Numbered from the stretch's first letter, positions 1 through 10,699 are shown. The stretch: DNA of 64,000 nucleotides from Microglena sp. YARC (GCA_022414725.1 CM039462.1:59678001-59742000); one strand, 5' to 3'. Translations and numbers: made by a program. Notes: generated from the sequence alone by a model not told the origin.

Positions 1-639
1 GCCTTTTCCAGGGACAGTGTTTTAGTGCTTGCTAGGTTGCTTTTTAGTTCGAAAAAAAACTGTTTTTTTTACTTTTTTTACAGTGATAATTTTGCTGAAA
101 TAGGGTCAAAACTAGTGAATGCTGTACACTGCGGAAAAAAAGTCCTGGGCAGGGGGGGCTGCAAAAGGGGCATTGAGTGTCCACGGCCACAGGGATAAGC
201 CAGGCCTCGTACTGATCTCTCTGGTTTACCTGAGCACGAAGGAAGAGGAGAACAAGTTGTTACATTACATGAGCACCAAATCAATAGTGTCACATGAATT
301 CAGAATCGTGATAAGGTCAACCAGATAGGTCACTTCGGCGATCAATGTTCAGTCAGGTCTAGATCGAGCTAGGAGAATAAGGAGGCCAACGCATGGGACA
401 GTGGGTAGCATGGTTAGGGCGGGGGGGCAGGGCAGGGTACTTCCAAGCCGCGCTTTTGCGCGCTGCCTTTTTGAGCCCCACTGCGCGTTTCGCACAGTTT
501 TTTGCAACCCCCTGTGGGCGCAGCGAGCAATTTTTGCGCTTTTTGCACTACAAAGCGCAGTTTTTTGTTTTTCAAGTGCGCTAAGGCCCTGGCCAATTTG
601 GTCAATGGAGATACCCTGGTGCAGGGGCCACAAGGACGC
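1..639. other. no gene recognised at left edge
   Basis: No coding exon can be supported here on either strand. Positions 450-590 are rich in GCGC and TTTTTGCGC-type words (gcgctttttgcactacaaagcgc is a short palindrome region). It may hold the last exon or 3' UTR of gene 1, but no b561 tail could be identified. Confidence 0.3.
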
Positions 640-822
640 ACCAGTAGACTTCCTGCGTAGATTCCATTGTGGAAGATGTAGCTTCGGAGGTAGACGGCGG
701 ATTTGAATTCGAATTAAAACCTGGATGTGGTTCTCACTTGATATAATCCATTGTGGAAGATGTAGATTCCGAGGTAGACGGTGAGATTTGAATTTGAATT
801 TTAATCTGAGTGTGGGTCACAC
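640..822 (-). repeat. donor-side ladder of the b561 exon
   Basis: Downstream of the exon-7 donor, two more copies of the exon end (codons for TVYLGIYIFHNG and the splice region) lie at about 747-785 and 662-700. They are separated by AT-rich intron sequence containing TTGAATTTGAATT motifs, and similarity stops inside the exon. The copies keep a GT or GA at the donor position. Confidence 0.7.
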
Positions 823-1338
823 CTGATATAATCCATTGTGGAAGATGTAGATTCCAAGGTAGACGGTGACCCACGCCGTGATGATGACCAAACGGCCCAA
901 TCCGACATGGAAGTAGCTCCAATATTTTTTGATCTTGGAGCCTGGGTCAGACCGGACAAAGCCCCCGATGAGCTGAAGGCTAGCCAATGACATGACAATG
1001 ATGCCCAAGATTTTGTGAGCCATCCCTGTTTCTTCCCCCATCGGTGTTTTGGGGAACTTGCGAAACGCCCAGATGAAGCCGGTGAGGAAGATGATGAAGC
1101 CAGAGAGCTGCGTGAACATGTGAAGATGGAACCAGATGCCCTTGCCGAAGAGTTTCAAGTCTCCGAAGATGAGCCTGTGACGGGGGAACATGGCACCCAG
1201 AGGCAGCAGCAAGACCCACGCCACGGACATGAGGATGCCATGGGTTCTGATGTCGTTCTCTCGGCTTGCCACCGTGACGGTCTGGGTGGAGCCCCCGCCC
1301 CCGATGTTGACAAGCATCCCCCCCTGGCGGCGATGCGT
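823..1338 (-). CDS. gene 1 exon 7: cytochrome b561 transmembrane core
   Basis: The exon (acceptor actaccag, donor gtgtga) encodes a short lead (THRRQGGMLVNIGGGGSTQT) and four membrane helices. They start at THGILMSVAWVLLLPLGAMF, WFHLHMFTQLSGFIIFLTGF, MAHKILGIIVMSLASLQLIG and WSYFHVGLGRLVIITAWVTV. Each helix carries the conserved His expected to ligate one of two hemes (in THG, WFHLH, MAHK and YFHVG). The heme-binding core is complete. The exon is open at its donor, so the C-terminal tail is missing from the model. Confidence 0.88.
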
Positions 1339-4300
1339 CTGGTAGTTGGGAACGGATGAGGACGAGGATCAGGATGAGGATAAGGATCAGTAGTGAGGAT
1401 CAGGGTGAGGAACAGGATCAATATTGAGGACGAGGATCAGGATAAGGATCAGTATGAGGATCAGTGTGAGGAACAGGATCAATATTGAGGATGAGGACAA
1501 GGATCGGAATTATGATGAGGATGAGAATGAGGATCAGGATTATGATGAGGATGAAAATGACGATCAGGATGAGAATGAGGATCAGGGTTATGATAACATG
1601 AGGATGGCAATCAGGACAAAGATGAGTATGAGAATGACGATCAGAATGAGGATAAGGATCAGGAAGATTATGAAGACTATGTATATGAGTGATCACTAGG
1701 GAGCGGCAATTTGATATCGGCAATGCTCCTGGTCGGGAACGGCAACTAATATTAGTGTTTGACATACTAATACTGGTGTTAACTTATATTATTATAGCGT
1801 CAGAATAATACCGGCATTAGTTTTTCAAATAAATTCAAAATTCTGGTGAGACAGCCTGTCAGTCTAATATTAACTAACATTCAGTCATAGTAACTAACAT
1901 CCAGTTATATTAATTAACATTCACTGATATTAACCAACATTCCAGAACATTCACCAATATTAACTAGCATTCAGTTATATTAACTAACATTCAGTTATAT
2001 TAACTAACTTAGCCTTTGCCTACCTGATAGTTGGTTCGCCCGTTCTCGGCAACAGCCCAGTTCATGCTGGTTGGCTCGGTCGAGCTGAGCATGGGAGCAA
2101 CAGTGGACAGGGGTTCATTAAGCTTACGCGAGAAGCAAATGGTGGTGACTCCACCCTGCTGCGTGACTGCCATGTCATAAGCGAAGGAAGGTGTGAGAGA
2201 GCCTGCCAGTTCAGCTGCGGAAATGGTGTCATAGGAGGTGACGTGCCAGGCGCCTATCTCTGCAGTACCATCCCCGTTGATCCATCCCATGACGGCGTCA
2301 GCGTTGAACATGCTGGCTGCGTCAGCAGCGAAAGAGACGCCGATCCAGCCGGTAGTGGCAGACTCCATAGCCATATGCACCACTCCTTCATCTCCGTCAG
2401 TAAAGTTGTCACCTGCAAAAAATTGGAAAATTGACAAAATATTCGTAACTGCCAATACAGCTTGAAGTGGCCGAAACCATAAAACCGAAACCATACCCAG
2501 ATGCAGCACTCCTTCTCATCTCCAGCTGTCAAGTTGTCGCCTGGAAAACATGAAAACGTATTAATACATATCAACCCAGCTTGTAGTAGCAGACTCTATA
2601 GCCAGGTGCAAGACTCCTTCATCTCAAAGTCAAGTTGTCGCCTGCACCAAAATGGAAAATGGAAACATGATTTGCAAAAGCCAACCCAGCTTTTAGTGGC
2701 CGATGCAGCACTCATTTCCATCTCCAGCTGCCAGGTTGTCGCCTGCACCAAAATGGAAACATGATTTGTAAATGCCAACCCAGCTTTTAGTAGCTATATG
2801 CAACACTCCTTCATCACAGACATTAAAGTTGTCCCCTGTAAAAAAATGGAATATGATTAATAAATGCCAATCCAGCTTGTAGTGACGGACTCCATGGCCA
2901 GATGCAGCACTCTTTTTCATAAACGGCAGTAAAGCTATCAGCTGCAAAAAAGTAAAAAAAAAATGGAAGATGATTAATAAATGCCAATCCAGCTTGTAGT
3001 GGCCAACTCTATAGCCAGATGCAGGACTCCTCCATCTCTGGCTGTAAAGTTGTTGCCTGCAAAATAATGGAAAATGGAAAAACAAAAATGTAAATGCCAA
3101 TCCAGCTTGTAGTGGCAGACTCCATAGCCAGGTGCAACACTCCATCATCTCCGGCTGTGAAATTCTCGCCTGCAAAATAATGGAAAATGGAAAAACAAAA
3201 ATGTAAATGCCAATCCAGCTTGTAGTGGCAGACTCTATAGCCAGGTGCAAGACTCCTCCATCTCCAGCTGCCAAGTTGTCACCTGCAAAAAAATGGAATT
3301 TTTGATTTTTGTTTTTCCATCTCCGGCTGTCAAGCTGTCTCCTTAAAAAATGATTTGTAAATGCCAATCCAGCTTGTAGTGGCCGCCTCAATAGCCAGAT
3401 GCAGCACTCCTCCATCTCCAGCAGTGAAGGTGTCACCTGCACACAACAAATAATTTCCTTGTCTTCACATTTCCCTGCCAATTTTTTGTTTACTGCGGAA
3501 GACGGCGAGCAGCCAAGTGGTTGGCTAAAGCGAGGTAACACAGTTCAAGTTGAGGTAAAAAACGGTAACCAAGTTCAAGTTCAAAACGGTAACCAAGTTC
3601 AAAATAACGCTCAAAACAGCAACCAAGTTCAAGCTCAAAACGATAACCAAGTTCAATTTCAAAACGGCAACCAACTACACATTCAACTTCAAAATGGTAA
3701 CCAAGCTCAAGTTGCCATTCAAAACGGGAACCAAGTTCAAGTTCAAGTTCAAAACAGTAACCTAGTTCAAGTTCAAAACGGTAACCAAAGCCAAGCTGAA
3801 GTTCAAAACGGCAACCAAGTTAAGTTGAAGTTCAAAACGGTAACCAAGTTCAAGTTCTGGTTCGAAATGGTATCCAAGTTCTAGTTCAAAACGGCAACCA
3901 AGCTCAAGTTGACATTCAAAACGATAACAAAGTTCAAGCTGACATTCAAAACGGTAACCAAGTTTAAGTTCAAAACAGTAATCAAGTTCAAGTTCGAGTT
4001 GTCACCTGCTAATCCTGTGCATGCGTTGGAGGGCGCTGTCCGGTTAGCACTCCAGTGCAGAGTGACGTCACCAAAGGTCTGAACACACTCGTAGCCCAAG
4101 CTGGAGTCCCCACATCCCTCTTGAGGCGGGGTGGGGGACGGAGGAGCAGGAGGGGGGGAGGGAGGAAGGGGGCTTGGTGGGGTGGGGGGCAGCCCCTGGA
4201 CTTGGTACGTCGGGGTGGTGGTCTCGTACTTGGTGAGGAAGGGGTCAGGCAGGGAGGCAGATCCGGCTTCCAGTGCAGCGAGGTTGGTGTTGATCACCGC

Positions 4301-7300
4301 CAACTGCTCGGCAGACGAGGACGCAGCCACTGTCTCCATAATGACGGAGCCCATCTGAGGGCTGCCAATCAGACGGACCTGCGATTTGGGTATGGCGAGG
4401 GACTCCGCTGTGGCACCGAGGTAGTCATCGATGAACTCGTTGATGTTGTTGAGGATGCTGTTGTAGTCGATGTCCAAGGTGGCGACGAACTGTCTGAAGG
4501 TGCCCGCCGCTAGATCAGGGCGCGGGGGAGGGGAGGGCGGCAGAGGAGATGGGGGTGCAGGTGGGGGAGGGGGCTGGGGGAGGAGGGGTGAGGGGGAAGG
4601 AGGGGAAGGGGGCTCTGGAGGGGGGAAGGGAGAGGTTTGGGGGTGGGTTGGGAGATGGAGGAGGGTGGGAGGAGGGGGAGGAGGAGGGGGAGAAGGTGGG
4701 GGAGGTGGAGGAGGTGGAGCAGGGGAGGTGGGCTCCAGGGGAGGGCTGGGAGCAGGGGCACCTGTAGCAAAACCCAGCGCACATTAGTCTAAGGGTGATA
4801 GTCATCACAAAACAACTAGTGAGCACTAATATTATGCTCCTTTAAGCACACCACTACAACTGAGCCACTTCAACTGAACCACCACTACAACTGAACCATT
4901 TCAACCACACCACTACAACTGAACCACTAAACTTCACTCTTTAAGCACACCACTACAACTGAACCACTTCAACTGAACCACCACTACAACTGAACCAATA
5001 CAACTGAACCACAACACTACTACTGAACCACTTCACTTCACTTTTTAAGCACACACGTCCAAGGATGATAGTGATAGTTATCACAAACTGGCAATTACTG
5101 AGCACAAATATTGTGCTCCTTTAAGCATGCCACTATAGCTGAACCACTTCGAGCACACACGCCCAAGGATGACAGTTATCACAAACTGGCAACTACTGAC
5201 ACACAAATATTATGCTCCTTTAAGCACACCACTATAAGCACACCACTGCAAGCACACACAAGTCCAAAGATGATATTCATCACAAAATAGAAAGTCTTGT
5301 GCACAAATATAATGCTCCTTTAAGCACACCACTACAACTGAACCACTTCAAGCACCCACGCCCAAGGATGGTAGTCATCACAAACTGACGAGTAGTGAGC
5401 ACAAATAGTATGCTCCTTTAAGCACACCACTATAAGCACACCACTATAAGCACACACAAGTACAAAGACGATAGTCATCACAAAATGGAAAGTCTTGTGC
5501 ACAAATATAATGCTCCTTTAAGCACACCACTATAAGCACACACAAGTACAAAGACGATAGTCATCACAAAATGGAAAGTCTTGTGCACAAATATAATGCT
5601 CCTTTAAGCACACCACTGCAAGCACACACAAGTCCAAAGATGATAGTCATCACAAAATAGAAAGTCTTGTGCACAAATATAATGCTCCTTTAAGCACACC
5701 GCTACAACTGAACCACTTCAAGCACCCACGCCCAAGGATGGTAGTCATCACAAAATGACGAGTAGTGAGCACAAATATTATGCTCCTTTAAGCACACCAC
5801 TATAAGCACACACAAGTACAATGACGATAGTCATCACAAAATGGAAAGTCGTGCGCACACATATTATGTTCCTTCAGTAAGCAAATGTTCTCTCCCTTAG
5901 GCCCAAACAAAGGTCATAAATAAAAGTCATAAATCCTACTGTCGTAAATAAAAGTCATAAATAAAGGTCATACATAAAAGTCATAATTTATACTGTCATA
6001 AATAAAAGTCATAATTCCTACTGTCGTAAATAAAAGTCATAATTAAAGTTGCTATCCATACTGTCAATCTGTCATAAATACAAGTCATACATGAAAGTCA
6101 CAATCCCTAATGTCGCAAATAAAACTCATAATCCCCACTGCCATCCAGGGATATTTTTTCTGTAATATATTCCGGTCGGAATACGAGACCCTATTTGGGC
6201 CCAAATTGCCGGAATAAGAAACCTAACAAAAAAAATGTGTTTGATTTGTTTTGATATTAACTAAAAATGACCCAAATCGATCCAAACCGGAATAAGGATA
6301 CTGTTTTGGGAGGGGAACAAAGGAGAAAGAAAAGAAAAAGGAATACGATTTCCTCTTTTTGATTTAAAAAAAACATCCCTGCTGGCATTAAAAAAGCACA
6401 CAGTAGAGGTGGAACTCACATGCTGGTGTGGCACAAGCTGGGTTGAGAGGGACCTTAAGAGAATTAAACTGATAGACGCTACGGAAACTTTGGGCACTGT
6501 TGATCCTTGCGTCAAAATCACCTGTGGTGCGACAAAGGCAAAGGGGACGGTCATGGACGAGTATGAAGCGGGGGGCGTCAATGATTTATGAGTTTGGAAG
6601 TGGTAAGTTCATTTGTTCATGAGTAGGGATATGATTTGGCGAAAGGTGAGTATGATATCATATAATATCATACAAATTACATCATATGATATTGTATTGA
6701 AGTGGTAACTTTGGCCTAGTCAGACTGCCGGAATTATATGATATCATATGAATATATGATGACATGATATCATGTTCACGTTCTGCCAAAATTTCACAAG
6801 TGCCAATACCTCAAAAGTGCAAAAAACATCAAATGTGCATGCACATGCTGTTGCCGCTTCACATGCCAAGTGCTAGCACCTCGAATGTGCCCAAATCTAA
6901 AAATTGTCAACACCTAAAAAGTGCCAACACCTCAAAAGTGCATGCACATGCTGTCGCCGTATTACATGCTTAGTGCATGCTCCTCAAATGAGCTAACACC
7001 TCAAATGTGCCATACTCTCTCAAGTGCCAACACCTCAAAAGTGCCTAGATCATAAACGTGCACGCACATGCTGTTGCCGCTTCACATGCAATAGTGCAAG
7101 CACTTCAAATAAGCCAAAATATAAAATTTGCCGACACCTCAAATGTGCCAAAATCCTTAACGTACAAGTGCACATGCTGTGACCGCTTCACATGCATTGT
7201 GCAAGCACCTAAAATGAGCCAAACTCCAAAATTTACCGACACCTAACATGTGCCATCAACTAAAACGAGCATATGCACCCCAATGCAAGCACCTCAAATG

Positions 7301-10300
7301 AGCAAAATCTAAAAATGGCCAACAATTGAAATGTGCCAACAACTAAAACGAGCATATGCACCACAATGCAAGCACCTCAAATGTGCCAACATCTCAAACA
7401 TGCAAGCAACGCAAATGTGCCAACAACTAAACCGTGCAAGCGCATAGGGTTCAACCCACCTTGGTCATCAAAGTCAAGAGTGAATGCATTGGTCCACTCT
7501 TCAAGATCCAACTCAGATGCACGAAAATCTTGAACGTCCATATGCACATGCAGCCGCAGCTTTATATTCGTAATGCAAGCACCACAAATGTGCCAACATC
7601 TAAAAAAAACATGCACCTCAATGCAAGCACCTCAAATGTGCCAACAAGTAAAACCTGCGTGTGCATGGGGTTCAACCCACCTTGGACATCACAGCCAAGA
7701 AAGACGTTGGTCCACTCCTCAAGATCCAATGTGCACGTGCCAACAACACAAATGTGCCAGTATCAACATGCAAGCAGCACATATGTGCCAACAACTACAC
7801 CGTGCAAGCGCATAGGGTTCAACCCACCTTGGACATCACAGCCAAGAGTGAATGCATTGGTCCACTCTTCAAGATCCAACTCAAATGCACAAAAGTCTTG
7901 AATGTGCATATGCACATGCGGCCGCAGCTTTACATTCGTAAGACAAGCACCTCAAATGTGCCAACAACTAAAACTTGTGTGTGCATAGGGTTCATCTTAC
8001 CTTGGACATCACAGCCAAGAGTAAAGACGTTGGTCCACTCTTCAAGATCCAACTCCGTCATGGGGATGATGTTTCGGTTGAGGCTGCAAACAGGGATAGG
8101 ATTCAGTTAATTTGGTTGAGGCTGCAAACAGGGATAGGATTCAGTTGATTTGGTTGAGGCTGCAAACAGGGACATGATTCAGCTGCTTTGTTTGAGGCTG
8201 CAAAAAGGGACGGGATTCAGTTGGTTCAGTTAAGGCTGCAAAAAGAGACAGGATTGAGTTGGTTGGGTTGAGGCTGCAAACAGGGATAGAATTACTTGGC
8301 CAGATGTTTAGGACCATGGGAATTGAGGTGTAAATGTGCCAGACCACCATGAAAATGCTTGCCAGATAAGCGGAACCATGGCCAGGTGAGCCCTGAACCC
8401 CGCACGCTCGCTCGCTTGCTTGGTCCTGCGGAAAACGAAACTTGTTTAGTGTAGATGGTCTGAAGATCTTCCCTTAGCACCTGCTCTTGGTGTAACCCAA
8501 GGGGCTCAGCTCACCCACCCAATTCTCAATTTATTGATACTTATTTTCTGACCGTAGCTGACCTCCATAATTATAATCACTGATGGGCATACAAGGTAGC
8601 AACAATGCATTGCACCGCTTGAGTTTGACCCACTCGGCTGCAACACATTGACACTGAATACCACTCATTGGTTGGGACTGTTAGCAAGCTTACTGATGGT
8701 CAGAACCACGGATACATGACACAACTTGTGTTTTTTATTTCAGACTTCTGTAGGCCAGGTTGAGTAGCTACTTGGGCTACTCAGGCCTGATTTCAGGATT
8801 GTTGCACAGCCAGTACATGACGGAACGCGAAGCCCTGGGAATTCAGGGGCCAGCGCCTAACCTAGGAGTTGACATGCAAGGTTGAAACGAATGCGCAGTG
8901 GCGACGCGTTCGCGAAGAAACAAAACAGTAGAACCAGCCACTTCCTAGGACATGCCGGCTTATTTTCCTTTTTTTGTCTTTAGTACCCTTTTGATGATGA
9001 TGATGATGATGGTGACGACATTTTTCCTGGTGCCCTACTGGACTCCAAATTTTCCCTCGGCTTGTTATGGATTTGATCAGAAGCATTATGGGTGAGAGGG
9101 CTGGCACAGGGGTGCAGAAAAGGGTGCATAAGACCGCCCCCCCCCCCCCCCCCCCCAATTTGCTGTGCAGGACCAAGGACACAGCATGACACAGCCACTT
9201 GATGAAACATTATTTCTGGAACAAGGTTACTTCATGATTTTAAAAGTGTGGTTTCACAAGTGTGAGGTTGAAAGATTGCAGACAGCAAGTTAAATTAAAT
9301 GACAATTTCACTGTGTAGGACCAAGGATACAAGATGACACAGCCACTTCTTGTAACACTATTTCTGGAAACTGAAATAATTGAAATTGTTACATCCGTGT
9401 AATACAGTTACTCACAGGACGTAATGTTGAGGACACCACAGCGGAAGCCGGAGCTAGCTATAGTCACCATAGGACCACCACATTGAAAATAATTATTTCT
9501 GGAACATGGTTCTTTACAAGTGGGTCATGATTCTACAAGTGTGATTTTACAAGAGTGAGGTTGAAAGACAGTGAACAGCAGGTTAAATTAAATGTATGCA
9601 TTAGGCTGTATGCATTTGTGGAATGTGATTGCGTGTGCATGGCCCATGTGATGGCTTGTGACTTAACGATGCTTTACTACATGCATGTGTGGAATGAATA
9701 TACATGCATGTAGTGTTACAGACCAGGGCAAACACATGTTCACACAAAAGATACAGGGGAGTGTGCGTGTACCATGTGATGGCAAGTGACTAATAGATGA
9801 CAGGACACTTCATGCATGCGTGGTATGTGAGCATATGCTAGCAGGACCCATGTAATCGCATGGAACATCATGTGTGCGTGCAAAATGGCAGGCGACTGGC
9901 TAATGTCATGCAGTTGACTGCATGCACTCCATGTGACTGTTTGTGTGTGTGCACCATGCCAGTGAGGATCACTTTCAATTGCAGCTCTCACCATAGATCT
10001 GGGGCAGGGTACCCGACAGGGGCCGCCCTATCCTCAATCACTCCGTAGTTCAGCGTGAGGAGGGCGTAACGGAATTGAGGGAAGGTCACCTGCGAAGGAA
10101 TGGGTCGGGGGGTGGGGGGGCATTAGACAAGTTGCAAGAGACCATTGGATCCATGCGTTTGCTGATCGACGCAGCAATGGGGATTCATTGACCTGGAATT
10201 GAAAGCAAGCAAATTCAAAAGGTAGGAGGGAACTGAGAAACCTTGTTGCAGGCATCGGGACGTGGATGATGATGAGTGATGCCCGACTCACCAGGATTTC

Positions 10301-10684
10301 ATAGGAGCCTCCGGGGCAGACCTCGGTTGCAGCTTCGCCATCGGAAGTGGTGAGTGTGAAGGCGATTTGACTGCGGAGGGCGAAATTGGCAGTTAGGCAC
10401 ATGGGCGCGGGATAATATCCGACGTCATGTATACAGCGCCGGCAGCGTCTGCCACAGGACCAAAGGCATCACAGCATCAATCGCATCATACAGGAGCGCT
10501 ACCTGTCTTGCACGGGAGCGGCATGGCTTCCGTATGCCTGGTCCGGTTGAAGGAAGCAGTTCTCCGGAGAGTTGCCATCATAATTAGGCACAAAGTCCGT
10601 AACGTAGTAATCTGGATGGGCAGAAGAGAGCGCAAGAAAGCCTGCTAGCAAGGTAAGAGCAAACGCGCTACTGGAGCGGTGCAT
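823..10684 (-). CDS. FRRS1-like Reeler / SEA-like / DOMON / cytochrome b561 protein, seven exons, 3' end not found
   Basis: Spliced gene read right to left. Exons are 10684-10503, 10370-10292, 10089-9992, 8083-8001, 4761-4006, 2412-2024 and 1338-823. All junctions are GT-AG and their phases agree, giving 701 codons without a stop. Domain order is signal peptide (about 1-22), Reeler-like region (23-147), proline-rich linker, SEA-like module (about 240-345), second proline-rich linker, DOMON (about 375-529) and four b561 helices (about 540-701). DOMON-b561 proteins are transmembrane electron carriers that usually pass electrons from cytosolic ascorbate to an extracellular acceptor such as ferric iron. 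Here the DOMON and Reeler-like parts should lie outside the cell or in the secretory lumen. No stop was found at the 3' end, so more exons probably lie left of 823. Introns are 80 bp to 3.2 kb and full of duplicated exon edges. The family call is firm; the exact substrate is unknown. Confidence 0.85.
1345..2010. repeat. two simple repeat arrays in intron 6 of gene 1
   Basis: Positions 1355-1695 are a degenerate GAGGATCAGGAT-type minisatellite that also gives spurious acidic open frames. Positions about 1855-2010 are a separate array of 25-30-bp units related to TTAACTAACATTCAGTTATA. Neither contains exon sequence. Confidence 0.75.
2024..2412 (-). CDS. gene 1 exon 6: DOMON domain
   Basis: The exon (acceptor tttgcag, donor gtaggc) completes the DOMON domain. 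It contains GDNFTDGDEGVVHMAMES, the family hallmark TTGWIGVSFAADAASMFNAD and AVMGWINGDG, then AWHVTSYDTI, ICFSRKL and NWAVAENGRTNYQ. WIGVSF followed by a D-A-V-x-G-W strand is diagnostic for DOMON. In b561-linked proteins this domain binds heme or sugar and faces the extracytoplasmic side. Its first 60-75 bases are duplicated about ten times in the upstream intron. Confidence 0.85.
2413..3445 (-). repeat. acceptor-side ladder of the DOMON exon, about ten partial copies
   Basis: Ten partial copies of the intron end plus the first part of exon 6 start near 2540, 2644, 2742, 2838, 2940, 3061, 3174, 3286, 3345 and 3440 (minus-strand starts). Each has a TGCAG-like acceptor followed by codons for variants of GDNFTAGDGGVLHLAIES and TTSWIGI. 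Several copies (3440, 3286, 3174, 3061) keep the frame intact; others have shifts. Copies stop soon after WIGI, have no donor, and run into A/T-rich intron sequence. Unit length is about 90-120 bp. Confidence 0.85.
3480..4000. repeat. SINE-like dispersed element with expanded CAAGTT/AAAACGG tail
   Basis: The segment begins with actgcggaagacggcgagca, found also near 18197, and continues into about 450 bp of degenerate GGTAACCAAGTTCAAGTTCAAAA repeats. Related heads and tails occur at 18195-18270, 19690-19745 and 20405-20455. A unique head with a short 3' oligomer tail suggests a SINE or a 3' fragment of a non-LTR retrotransposon. It lies in intron 5 of gene 1. Confidence 0.6.
4006..4761 (-). 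CDS. gene 1 exon 5: proline-rich linkers flanking a SEA-like module, start of DOMON
   Basis: This 756-bp exon (acceptor gctacag, donor gtgaca) encodes a linker of about 85 residues dominated by Pro, Ser and Ala ([16 protein letters not shown]). A globular stretch of about 110 residues follows, beginning DLAAGTFRQFVATLDIDYN and containing SQVRLIGSPQMGSVIMETV. Next come a second linker ([19 protein letters not shown]) and CGDSSLGYECVQTFGDVTLH, the start of DOMON. The globular part alternates helices and strands with a GSV-hydrophobic strand, like SEA-type autoproteolytic or adhesion modules; this is inference from pattern only. PPSPPP linkers are typical hydroxyproline-rich glycoprotein segments of green algae and would be substrates for prolyl 4-hydroxylase. 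Confidence 0.75.
4790..6140. repeat. intronic tandem arrays upstream of the proline-rich exon
   Basis: From 4790 to about 5880 runs an array of roughly 100-120-bp units built from TTTAAGCACACCACTACAAC, CCAAGGATGATAGTCATCAC and TATTATGCTCC, with about ten copies. From 5900 to 6140 the unit changes to AAATAAAAGTCATAA with TACTGTCG. The copy nearest exon 5 matches that exon's own upstream intron, so this may be a ladder that no longer contains exon sequence. Confidence 0.7.
6141..6779. other. intronic region with ATGATATCAT palindromes
   Basis: I see no exon here. Positions 6650-6775 carry several near-palindromes of the type ATATGATATCATAT, which could form hairpins. The remainder is unremarkable intron 4 of gene 1. 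Confidence 0.4.
6780..8000 (-). repeat. donor-side ladder of gene 1 exon 4
   Basis: Three clear extra copies of the exon-4 end with its donor lie at about 7805-7885, 7665-7725 and 7455-7525. They encode ELDLEEWTNAFTL followed by variants of GCDVQG and then gtgggttgaac. They are spaced by repeats of the type CAAGCACCTCAAATGTGCCAAC, and the same intron motif continues without exon sequence to about 6780. The copies lack the first part of the exon (LNRNIIPMT) and lack obvious acceptors. Confidence 0.8.
8001..8083 (-). CDS. gene 1 exon 4
   Basis: This 83-bp exon follows acceptor ccctgtttgcag and ends at donor gtaaga. It encodes LNRNIIPMTELDLEEWTNVF then TLGCDVQ. Phase 2 on entry and phase 1 on exit match exons 3 and 5 exactly. 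I recognise no separate domain; it closes the Reeler-like region before the proline-rich linker. Both edges are laddered: about five 45-bp repeats of the acceptor upstream, and three further copies of the donor half in the downstream intron. Confidence 0.7.
8084..8310 (-). repeat. acceptor-side ladder of gene 1 exon 4, 45-bp unit
   Basis: About five tandem 40-45-bp units read, on the minus strand, a pyrimidine tract (ccctgtttgcag), the first exon bases (CCTCAACC) and then AA-rich sequence ending in aatcc. The innermost acceptor at 8083 leads into the real exon 4. All units carry a plausible TTTGCAG acceptor, so several competing 3' splice sites lie side by side. Confidence 0.8.
9150..9960. 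repeat. intron 3 tandem duplications
   Basis: A unit of roughly 150-200 bp containing AGGACCAAGGACACAGCATG, ATTATTTCTGGAACA and GTGAGGTTGAAAGA is repeated at about 9160, 9310 and 9480. From 9600 to 9960 another unit built around TGTGGAATGTGATTG, GCATGGCCCATGTGATGG and GTGACTTA is repeated about four times. No exon similarity is seen. Confidence 0.65.
9992..10089 (-). CDS. gene 1 exon 3: Reeler-like domain, C-terminal part
   Basis: The exon has acceptor cttcgcag and donor gtgaga. It encodes VTFPQFRYALLTLNYGVIED and then RAAPVGYPAPDL, ending in phase 2 (TG). The join to exon 4 makes a Cys codon, giving PDLCLNRN, which suits the Cys-x-x-Arg element near the end of such domains. Confidence 0.75.
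10292..10370 (-). CDS. gene 1 exon 2: Reeler-like core
   Basis: This 79-bp exon has acceptor ctccgcag and donor gtgagt. It encodes QIAFTLTTSDGEAATEVC followed by PGGSYEIL. The C-P-G-G-S-Y motif is typical of the central strand of Reeler-like domains (pattern VCxGxxYxVxVxFP), and the next exon continues it as VTFPQFRYALL. It is in phase with both neighbours. Confidence 0.8.
10503..10684 (-). CDS. gene 1 exon 1: start codon, signal peptide, start of Reeler-like domain
   Basis: The ATG at 10684 sits in a CACC-ATG context and opens a classical signal peptide: MHRSS, then a hydrophobic run (ALTLLAGFLAL), then SSA before the likely cleavage at HPDYY. The mature start HPDYYVTDFVPNYDG and a Cys soon after resemble Reeler or temptin-like extracellular domains. 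The exon ends in phase 2 at a donor reading gtagcg. I chose this ATG because it is the only one giving a signal peptide and because the next exon joins in frame. No clear TATA box is visible upstream. Confidence 0.8.
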
Positions 10685-10699
10685 GGTGGGAGGCAGGAA

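Noticed and set aside
1015..1359. Plus-strand 114-codon frame
   Set aside because: Antisense shadow of the cytochrome b561 exon.
3399..3884. Gln/Asn-rich plus-strand frame (NGNQVQVQ)
   Set aside because: Translation of the CAAGTT-tail repeat in an intron; prion-like composition is incidental.
4055..4787. Plus-strand Gly-rich frames
   Set aside because: Antisense of the proline-rich and SEA-like exon.
8292..8480. Possible extra exon with a hydrophobic stretch (FMVVWHIYTSIPMVLNIW)
   Set aside because: A minus-strand frame with an acceptor at about 8426 exists, but it does not keep phase from exon 3. Exon 3 joins exon 4 perfectly without it.
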